DNA of 64,000 nucleotides from Amaranthus tricolor (taxonomy: Eukaryota > Streptophyta > Magnoliopsida > Caryophyllales > Amaranthaceae), in the NCBI RefSeq assembly GCF_026212465.1, contig NC_080050.1, positions 295,501 to 359,500 of the forward strand. Direction: 5' to 3'. The notes beneath the pieces are model-generated. The model was given only the letters and a program-made list of their open reading frames with translations. It did not search any database and had not been told where the DNA came from. Both the position numbers and the translations under genes were made by a program. Below, piece by piece: positions 54,458 to 64,000 of this stretch. Each line of letters opens with the position of its first letter. Positions within the stretch are counted from its first letter, which is position 1.

Positions 54458-57400
54458 ATGTCACTTGCATGTTGTTTGCCTATAGTTGAATGTGTATATT
54501 GTTTAGCTTGTGCTAGGTGGGTATGGAAGCGGTGTATATACACCGCCGGCCATGAGAGCGAGAATTGGGGGCTTGCTACTGCTGAGGAATTTCAGCCTGT
54601 AGCTAGACTTTGTCGATATATTTTAGCTGTATATGAGGATGATCTTAGGAATCCCATTTGGGCGCCTCCCGGTGGGTATAGAATGAATCCTGATTGGGTA
54701 GTTTTACGAAAAGATTATGATGATACTGAGAGTAGGGTGACTCCTTATATAATATATCTTGATCATGAAAATGCTGATGTGGTGTTGGTTGTAAGGGGAT
54801 TAACTATGGGGAGAGAGAGCGATCGAGCCATTTTGTTGGACAATAAATTAGGGAAGACACCGTTTGATGGTGGGTATGTTCACAATGGTCTATTAAAGGC
54901 GGCTCAATGGGTTTTCGATACGGAGCATGGGGTGTTGAGGGATTTGCTTGAGGAACACCCTACTTTTACATTGACTTTTGCTGGTCATTCATTGGGTGCT
55001 GGGGTAGTCTCTTTGTTGGCGCTTGTGGCGGTGTTAAATAGGGAAATGTTGGGGAATATTGAGAGAAAGAGGATTAGATGCTATGCAATGGCTCCTCCGA
55101 GGTGTATGTCCTTGAATCTGGCTGTCCGATATGCAGATGTCGTGTATTCTGTGGTGCTTCAGGTATGACCTTTATTTTTCTTCAAGCTTGAAACCCACAT
55201 TTATCCACATTAACAGATTATCAAACCCACTTCTCATGAAAGGATTGTCTCTTAAACAGGATGATTTCTTACCGCGGACAACAGCTGATTTAGAAGATGT
55301 CTTGAAGTCACTAATCTGGTAATGATCTTGTATGTGTTGAACTCCGGTTTTATGTAATACCCTATCTGTGGGAGGATAACCTTTACTAGATTGATTAGCT
55401 AGTGTGTTTTATATTAGAAATACGGCAATCCAACATCTGGTGTGCTTGTTGCAGTTAGGTTGTTTAAATAAAAACTTTGAAATCCAGTCCCTTTGAACTT
55501 GTATGTATTGCATTAGTTACGGCTATGGCCCCCTTCCGAATTTCTAATTCAAGATGTGATGACAATCTTATATGTCGTTAATAGGGTAATTGCAACTATA
55601 TTGATTCGAGCACATAGATCACAAAACTCATAAACTCAAATTTATCAATTATGGTTGTGAAAGCTATGAGTTACCTCCTAATGTTTTTGTGCTATTCCAT
55701 GTGTTTGGTCCAATTGAAATTGTCAAGGGCCTGGAAGGCTGGAACTCAATTTAGACTCACCTTCAAAAAATATGTATCTGCTCTAAATTGTCAATCTTCT
55801 TGTGTCTGTTAGCTTTATGGGTGCTTTGCAAATGTACTTATTGTAATTATATTGAATAGAATCTATACCGGCAATGGAAAAGGTGCTTTCTTATAACTGG
55901 ACACTAGATGAATTTTTTATCATTTGGGATCTCAACATGGTTTCAGACTTTTAGTTATTGTGAAATTGTAACAGTAACTTGCAATTGCAAGGATTCAAAG
56001 TATTTCTTTGCAAAACCACCTTTGTTTTCTATCCCGCAATGCGCTAATTTGTATATATACTTGCTATGGTTTTGCAATTTTGCATGTTTTTGATCGTAAA
56101 CATGCAACATTGTGCCGTAATATAGCTAGCTTGACTTATGGTCACTATTTTGAATGATATGGGAATGTGTGTTTTCATATTTTGGTTACAGGAGTGGTAA
56201 TCCGTATATCTATCTTTATGCATGCTAACTTCAATTTTGTTTACAGTTTACCATGCTTATTGTGCTACATGTGCTTGAAAGACACTTGTATGGTGGAGGA
56301 GAATATGATAACTGATCCGAGGAGGCTGTATGCACCTGGCCGTGTATATCACATTGTGGAGAGAAAACCCTTTAGGTATGTCACATTGAGGTTACTATTT
56401 CATTTTATCCATTCAGTGCTATTAGCGTCATTTGGCTACCAAGCCAAGAGAAGATTTTGAGATGAGTTTTAGAGTTCCCGTGTTTGTACTTCCTTGGATA
56501 ATAGTTTTCACATATAACGCAAAACTAGTCACATGTTCATGCTCTGTTTACTTGAAACTGCAATATCTGAGTTTATTCATGGATTTTTAGTGAACCTAAA
56601 AATGTTATTCTAGGTTGGAAGTTTTGGTAAACAAAGACAAATATGAGAGGCTAAATAAGATTAGGGTATGTAAATCATAGTTTAAGATGTAAATGACACG
56701 TAATTTGATTAAGTAATCAAACAGAGAGCAGACTTCAAGAGTTCAAGTATATACATACCAAATCTAATCTGCAACTTGAAAATCTTGTTTGCAGCAGAGA
56801 GAATTTCTTTGGCGGGTTAAGAGGGTTTGATCCTGATTTTCGTGTGTCTCATGGGGGTTATATTTTTGTTACTTGAAATACTTGTACCGTTGTACGAGGA
56901 AAAAATAACATAAAGTTTAAAGGGGACTAGCGATTAAAGTTGAAAAATTAGGAATCAATCCCTATGCAAATCCTAATTCACCTTTAGTTTCAAGATTTTT
57001 GCATTATGTAATCATTTTTTGGGGCTAAAAGATAGGAATCTGACTTAGCTTATTCAAGAGCGTATATGTTGTGGGAAATTTTTGAGGAGAATTTTGGACA
57101 GTCACAGTCCTCGATTAAAGTCCATTATTTATGCTATAGGTAAGAACAATATAAGTTTTGTAGATTGGGTTCTCATTTACCCAAATTCAATATTTAGATG
57201 TGTCCGTTAAAGTTGCTATATGCAATGTTTTGGAACTAATTATAGCTAGATTCTCGAGCACACATGGTTGTGAGGGGAGACCTGTAGGGAAATCTTAACA
57301 ATGATGATAGCTTTTGGTGTGTTCAAATTTTCAATACTTCATCCTATTTTAATTAAATATGCCATTTGGTTTTGCACACACACCGATGCACTATTTCAAT

Positions 57401-59918
57401 CTTAAATATTTCTAATTGTGCATGGTTAAAAATTATAAAAAGTTGATATTAATAAAATTTACGTTAAGACGAATCTAACAATACCCCACTTAACTATGTT
57501 TTAAATTCTGGATTGAGAATAAAATACAAACTAAAAGTGATTTGTAAATAGTGCCAAAGAAACAAATGAGACATTTGATCCGGAGAGGAGGAGGTAATTT
57601 ATTCTGACAAGTTTGAAAATCACTTTGTCTTCTCTAACGCATGATGTTTTTCACTCTCTTTTCCCCTATTTATCAATTAACTATCATATTTTTCAACTTT
57701 TTCTTCCTAATCTATTATTAATTTTTTCAAAACACCAAAGGTATGTTCATTGCTAAGAATGGTCTCAGAGCCTTAAAGGCCATTGATTATGCTATAGGCA
57801 GGAAAATTGTTTCTTTTTTATGGAGTTCATTAGCTGAGTTGCCACACCCAACATTAAAAGGTGTCTGGTAAACTAAAATTTTTGGAGCAAAGGCACCATG
57901 TAAGTCCGTGAATGATGTGCGATAAATTGATATTTTGTTTTAGAGTTCTTCAATGAGTAGTTTCAAAAAAGCACTTATCAAGTTCATGTGGAGACTTGAT
58001 AATCTCAATTGTTGAGGTGGACCGAAAGGGCATAGAATAATTACCTTTTTAAGAGGGCTATGTGGTCCATGCCTATGACAGGCCTATGCTTTAAAAGGAT
58101 AGCTTTAGGTTGAATTAAATTCCGTGCTAGAGGGATGAAAAAAATCAAACTGCTTGAAGGTGAATTTGTTGTAGTGTATCAGCTTGGTAATGCGAATAAT
58201 TTTCTTTACATATCTATTCTGATGCAATAATATGATTATTACCTATAAGAAGCCCCTGCTGCTGTGTCTTGCTTTGTCTTTACGTATTGTCACAATAGAA
58301 ATGATGACATTATGCCACAGTGGTCTGTCAAATTTTTCATTCGGAAAGATATGGATGCTATAGAACAGGAAGGCAAAGCCATCACCTTAGGCCATATGCA
58401 AAAGTCGTGATCGCGGTAACGACATGGTGATGCGTTAAGGGGGGTGATGCAGTTACCGTAACGAAAGTATGAGAAATCCCTTGAAATGGCCTAAAACACG
58501 GTTTTTTTACACCTATACAATACGGTGAATATCAAATCTTTTTTTTTGAAAATCTTTGCATCTCAGCCGATGATGTGGCGGTGTTTTTGCACTATGCCTT
58601 ATGCCAATAATTGTGTATACCACTGAGCATGTGATCTACTCTCTTCGCATTTTCATTGTTGTTTGTAGTGAAACTTAGGATGATGTTTTTTATAAGAAAG
58701 GTCTCAATATGTAAGGTATTTCCTCTCAGTGAAGGAAAGAAAGAATCTGTCGTGATTTGTTGCTGGTTTTCGTAATTCACTGTACTGTGAAAAACAAGAT
58801 CTTCACCAATACACCCGTTTTCTGAAACTTCTGTTTTTGGGTAATAGATGTCAAAGATTTCCTCCAGTTGTGAGAACAGCTGTTCCTGTCGATGGAAGAT
58901 TTGAGCATATCATCATATCCTGCAATTCTATTCAAGACCATGGCATCATTTGGATCGAAAGAGAATCGCAAATTGCTCTCGATGTAAGTTCTTGAATTGG
59001 TTCCTTTTTCTTTAAAAATTCTTCACTACCTTGAAGTAGCAAAGCCCGCTGGTACTAAAACTAATGAACAATCCATTTCAATTGTTAAATTGTTTTTGTC
59101 GGAAATACATAGGAATTGTGTAGCATGTCAAACTACCATTTTATTTGAAAAATGAAATTTACCCTAGAGTTTGACGACAATATCGAAGTTCTCTATTTGC
59201 TTTAAAGGAAAAGCTGTTCATTTCATTATTCAAACTAAAATTTTTAGTCAGAACGTGTGGCCTGGTTGATCAGGACTTATGTATCGTTTTTATCATGTAC
59301 TTCGATGTTTCATGTGCGCTTTGTATATATGTGAAGTTGCACATGACCTTATCTATCAAAGGTCTATCGGAAAACAACCTCTTTGTTAGTGTTATTAGTA
59401 ACAAGGGTAAGGTAGTGTACATCTGATGATCTGACCCCCAAATTCCACACTAGGTGCGAGCCACTTAATGACATTGGTGTAATGGAATGTTTTTGTTGTA
59501 TGATGTTGTACCTTTTTAGTGCTTTCTTGATCACTCGCACCTTATAGTTAACTTCTATTATCTCATCAAAGTCACAAATTTAACTCAATTTCGGTTCTTA
59601 TTGCTATAGTTGATGATGGAGAATGAACATGTCATGGAGATTCCTCCAAATCAAAGAATGGAGCGGCAAGAGAAACTTGCACGAGAACATATACAAGAGT
59701 ACAGAGAAGCCCTAGAGAGGGCTGTTGCCTTGGACGTTCCTCACTCGTATCTACCTTCCCCATACGGAACTTTTAATGACCCCGAGTCAGGTGAAGGATC
59801 AAATAAATCAAGTGCAGAAGGTTCGTTGTCGTCATCCAAGACGAAGAGGGAGAGTTGGGGTGATTTTGTTGGGCGACTTTTTCACACCGATGAGTCTGGC
59901 CATATGGTACTTAAATAA
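54458..59918 (+). CDS. Class-3 (alpha/beta-hydrolase) lipase, calmodulin-binding-lipase-like, 445 aa, 5 exons
   Basis: Exons 54458-55162, 55260-55318, 56247-56375, 58848-58983, 59610-59918 (705+59+129+136+309 nt), all GT-AG and in frame. The fold's nucleophile elbow is FAGHSLGAG with Ser178, in the setting HNGLLKAAQW ... LTFAGHSLGAGVVSLLAL typical of plant class-3 lipases related to diacylglycerol lipases. Candidate acid and base are D236/D237 (LQDDFLPRT) and H329 (QDHGI); these two are inferred from position. The N-terminus is Cys-rich and hydrophobic (MSLACCLPIVECVYCLACAR), suggesting membrane association or acylation. The C-terminal exon is a charged helix (MERQEKLAREHIQEYREALE) and a Ser-rich tail ending in ESWGDFVGRLFHTDESGHMV. 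Similar Arabidopsis proteins are annotated as calmodulin-binding heat-shock-related lipases. Its substrate is not known from sequence. Confidence 0.9.
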
Positions 59919-61882
59919 TAAATTTGCTTGCTATCTCATTCTTTGATTAATTTTAGTATATTTTACATAATAAATTTTATTGCATCAGTATTATAGATCA
60001 ATTTTGCCTGTTCTAGTTTTCATTCGAGTGAATTCATTTAACCGTTATCGCCAATTATTTCTTCTATATAAGCTTGAGATCGAGATGCATTGCTCATTTA
60101 TTTCTTCTATAGAGAGAAAACTTTAAAAACTAAGGTATTATTCAAGTGCAATTGAAGGTAAAATGACCGTATTTATACTGAAAACTATCCTAAACTAATT
60201 AGAAAACTTAATTCAATTAGTAGTAGGGAATCTGTGCAAATAGTGGACGGATGTAGCAAGATCGGAAAGCTCGGATATATAAAATCAATGTTTTAACATG
60301 TCAAGGACTGCGCGACTCGAGCGCGCTTTGTACGGAGAGGAAAGCGTGGCATCAAGTGATGAAGTGGGAACAACATTCTGTACAATTAGCAAATATTTTG
60401 GACCTTAAAATGCAGAACCTTGCACCTTTGTGGGTGCATCCATGCTACATCCTATATTGCGTACTGAAATTCAAATGACCATACCATGCTTGGTTATCAA
60501 TTATGGGCATGTAATATATTTTTTAAACTCCAATTGAAATCTTATAAAGAAGTTTTGAGTCTCAGAGATATGTCTATTTTAGTGGGAGTCTTTGTTTTCC
60601 CTTTTTGATTTTCTTCTTTCTTTGTCTTTCATGATCTTCTTTTGCTTTAAATCATAAGTCTTCATTGTTTTAAATCCAATTTACCTTCAATTCCATAATA
60701 ATGTATTTAGGAATTCTTAACCAACTAAAGATTACACTTTACTAAAAGAAAAAATCCCTAATACAAAGTATTTAATAAAAGGACTAAAATCTTATTAAAT
60801 TCATTGAGAAATAAAGCAAAAACCCTTTTTTTAAAAAAAGCATAAAACCTACTCACATTTAGCATCAAATAATGTTTATCAAGTTTATTGTTAATATAAT
60901 CCATATGCCTACAATTCGATTGTGATAAACTTAAAAATCTTTACGACGCATTGACGTGGCTTGATTAACATTTTACCATTCAAACATTGAACATTAATGT
61001 TTTCATGAGAAAAAGGCATGCATAAATTTAAAATATGAAGTACAACTTGACACCAATATATTAAATTGGACGTAAAATTTTGGTTATCAAGCCGCAAAGG
61101 CCAAAGCCCCAAGAACAAATTAGAACAGCTTATCCCCTAATCAAATCATGTACAATAAGAATATACACCGAGGGGATTCAAGATCCAATTTGTAAAACCA
61201 TACTAAAAACTGCATGCCATTGTCAGATCTGCAGGAGAAATGGATAATTTAATCTTCAATTATATCTGTGGGTCAAGAACTGCTTCGCCTGCAACAAGTA
61301 CATGTTACACTATTATACTTTGCCAAAGGCATTATGGAATCATTTTATACTTATATTACATTGTAAGCTGCATTTTATATTCATTTCAGTGAACTAAATT
61401 GCCCATAAGATTCGAAAATCTCCACACAATGGCGGAGCTAGGGAGGGTCAACTAGACCTGTTGCCTCCATCCCCGATAATATGTTTTTTAAGAAACTTAA
61501 TATAACAATATGCCCAAGTAATTTTTTTATTTGGGGTAAGGCTGTAGATAAGTGGATTCTACAAGGGGGAGGGGGAGTTAATCCTTCTTGAAGGTGGTGA
61601 CCCGTGATAACTGAACACCTATCATGAGGGAAAAAAGGAAAAAGGGAACTAATCCTTCTTGTAGGTGGTGACTGGTGACCAGTAGTTCTCATGACATTCT
61701 TTTTACCATTGTCCTTAATTTTCTATAACCCGTGATAATTGAACACCTAAAACATAAATTTGGACAGCACCATTGCCTCCACGATAAAAATGTGGTAGAA
61801 TGGAGCGACATTGAAAGGCAAGAAATGACCATGAATAGTGCTGGACGAAGACTCAAAAACACAATATGAGTACCCCCCTTGA
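59919..61882. other. Convergent spacer between lipase and beta-amylase genes
   Basis: Holds both 3' UTRs, a short patch of higher GC near 60300-60350 of unknown origin, and SINE-derived repeats at 61561-61748. Overlapping minus-strand frames near 61438-61895 are probably non-coding. Confidence 0.45.
61561..61748 (-). repeat. Rearranged, partly duplicated SINE fragments
   Basis: TTAATCCTTCTTGAAGGTGGTGA and its near copy at 61650-61672 are reverse complements of the SINE body at 50592-50615. CCCGTGATAACTGAACACCT (61601-61620) recurs as CCCGTGATAATTGAACACCT (61729-61748). The pattern fits two nested or partly duplicated SINE copies in minus orientation. Confidence 0.55.
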
Positions 61883-64000
61883 CTAGCTGGGACATTTATG
61901 GCAGGAAAGATTTGCAAAAATAGCCTTACCATGCATTCTTTTGATAAATCTTTCAAATTCCATAAGACTTTGTCTTTCCATGAGTTTGAAGCTAAGCCGA
62001 TTGTATTTGAATGAAAGCATATGTCGTCCATCAGGATCACTAACGGGCTTTGCATTCTCTAGTATTTTGTTATAAACTTCTCTACTGTGGCAAGGAACAG
62101 AGTTTTCACTGGCAACTGGAATGCAAACATCCCATACAGAATTCAGTACCTGCAACAAAAAAGAAAAGCACTTTACTAGTACAATCTTAATCCTTATTTG
62201 TAAGCACTCTTGAAAATTTTATTTATTTTTACTGGAATAAATGGAGGTAAGGCCGCACAACAATGTAATTTGGTGCTTACTTGCCAAGCCAAGCCTTCAG
62301 GATCTGCTAGTGCTTCAGAGGAATCCTCGGACTGATCTAACATGGCCGCTTCTGCAGTCGTGAAACTCAAAGCAGCTCTATGCTTCTTTAACATGGACAT
62401 CACTGCTGCATAACCATCACGATTGCATGAGTTATAGAAACCTGCAGTTAATTCAGCTGCATGACTGGCAGTCTTGTACCACCAATGTACCCCTGATATC
62501 TGCTTGGATTAATTACATTTAAGAGTTGAAACATCAGTAAATTGAAATTTCTGAAGTTATGAGAGCTTTAGCCTTCAAGATTAACATCAGAAATTAAGCA
62601 CATGCTTTATGTATGTACAAGCCTAAAACTCCATCCCCCCCGTTCTGCTAATTTTCCATAAAATGCCTTTCAACTTAACATCATTGGTGACATAGAGAGA
62701 CCAATAAATGGATGGAATTATGAAATAAGAATAAAATCAAAGCAAAGTTTTTGCATTATATGAGATGAACTGGTTCCAACGGTAGTTCCTTCAAGTGTTG
62801 CTCTATATCAGGACCCTGAGTAAGAAAAGGCTCTTCACCAGGGTAGAGAAGAAAGCATTGTGAGTGCATTTCATCTATCCCATTTAATAAGTGTCTATGT
62901 TCAAAGAACCCACAGCAAACCCCTCGGAGAAGATTACCTATTTGCTAAGTCATTTGGTGCTTCAGAAGCATTGGCTCAAGCGTAATGGATGGAAACTGAA
63001 GTGTAGATGCTTACCAACACATATATCAGACAAGGACTCTTTTAAGTCTTACCCCTATAAGAATGCAAGGTAAGCAGAATCAAGCCCTATAGGATGGATG
63101 GAATGCCAAAGATAAACTCCAGATATATTGAACAAGAATCTTCTACCCCTTATTGGATACAAGGTGTGGTAAAATTTAAGTATAAGATGCAAGTGGTTCA
63201 AAGTTAAAACATGGAAAAACCATAGATGGAATGCCTAAAATTTCTTCTTCAAAAATCAAAAAATAGTTTCTTGCTTCCAGTATAGTATAAGACCCATCTG
63301 TAGCCCTGCTACTATGGACCTCAATATAAAAATGATGCAAGTTTTAATAAAGGAAACACACCTTTGCAGCAATGCAAGTTCCGTCAAAAGCTAGCTTGGC
63401 CAGAGAAAGTATCCGATCACCATGTTCAACTAAGACCTGAGAATACCAGTTAAGGAAAAACCTGCCGTGATAGCCATCGTATTCACCTCCATCACAAAAA
63501 AATCCAGTCTCCTGGGGCCGCGAATTGTAGAAACCTGCATTGGCTGGCCCTTTAGCCCAAAATGCATGTCCTCTGGCTTCAGCTGCCTTCCGCAAGCTTT
63601 TCAACATATACTGATCATAACACTGCCATACAGGATAGAGAAAAGGGTAAATTTGTATGCGTAAGTAACATTACACAAAGTCCAGGTGCTCTATTCGATA
63701 TAGGTCACATAAGCTTAATAGTGTGGCACACAGCACACCAATAACATAAAAAAAAAAAAAAGTAATTCTCAAGCAATATGAGCATAGTAATCAATTTGTA
63801 CATCAGAATGCAACTAGGCAAGACATTTCACAAGAAATAGATTTGAATAGAAACAGTAATCCACGAAAGATGTAAGGAGGCAACTTTATAAGAAAAAAGA
63901 CCTATGTATACAAAGCAAACTTAGCAAGACAATTCACAATATCAAGAGAGTTTTGAAAATAACCTGAAACTCCCCAATGCCAGGGTATCTCCAACCATGC
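61883..64000 (-). CDS. BAM9: Beta-amylase, BAM9-type, 3' part (truncated by window edge)
   Basis: Visible exons: 64000-63964 (partial), 63622-63362, 62499-62281, 62149-61883, phase 0 at each junction. Glycoside hydrolase family 14: [131 protein letters not shown]. The position of the second catalytic Glu (FTCLE in active enzymes) reads FTTAE, so Glu is kept. The first catalytic Glu lies outside the window, so activity cannot be judged. The [14 protein letters not shown] block and overall match fit BAM9, which is regarded as a non-catalytic plastid member, better than the main catalytic ones. The tail after RMHGK ([13 protein letters not shown]) is unusual. Confidence 0.88.

Noticed and set aside
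61438..62055. Minus-strand frames near the BAM9 3' end
   Set aside because: They are alternative frames over the last BAM9 exon and SINE fragments; the exon 62149-61883 explains the coding signal.

Overview
The window reads as nuclear DNA of a flowering plant, most likely a eudicot. Every protein gene I could rebuild is split by GT-AG introns in an AT-rich background. The families are plant ones: a brassinosteroid-signalling (BSK) pseudokinase, plastid riboflavin deaminase PYRD, a plastid bestrophin-like VCCN channel, a BAM9-type beta-amylase, and a plant-type acyl-CoA thioesterase with a cyclic-nucleotide-binding head. I cannot name the species. I assembled exon chains by hand from splice sites, reading frame and family similarity; no cDNA or database search was available.

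Layout, left to right: a small lysine-rich gene (427-866, -); a long intergenic stretch with SINE-like and LTR-like debris; BSK (5414-11047, +); an unrecognised 3-exon gene (12838-16041, -); PYRD copy A (18686-20841, -); a repeat-rich stretch with an LTR fragment, microsatellites and a duplicated block (21.1-25.9 kb); a tiny 2-exon membrane-protein gene (26054-28708, +); VCCN1-like (30191-33327, +); PYRD copy B (33814-35969, -) followed by an eroded further copy of its 5' flank; tRNA-Val(CAC) (37946-38018, -); an acidic coiled-coil gene (38213-40432, +); the 16-exon thioesterase (41591-51183, -) with two SINEs and a MITE in its introns; a class-3 lipase (54458-59918, +); and the 3' part of a BAM9-type gene (61883 to the right edge, -).

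The genes are independent housekeeping or signalling loci; I see no functional cluster and no new multi-gene system. The most interesting structure is the PYRD duplication. Two complete genes lie 15,128 bp apart. Their gene bodies look identical, introns included, while their outer flanks have diverged. Copy A is joined at an exact breakpoint (18472/18473) to a copy of sequence found separately at 23580-25877. A third, degenerate copy of the PYRD 5' flank sits at 36234-37112. This points to repeated segmental duplication plus recent homogenisation. Other points worth checking are an 89-bp near-perfect palindrome at 52281-52369, a degenerate repeat array at about 52800-53180, and SINE insertions with clear target-site duplications.
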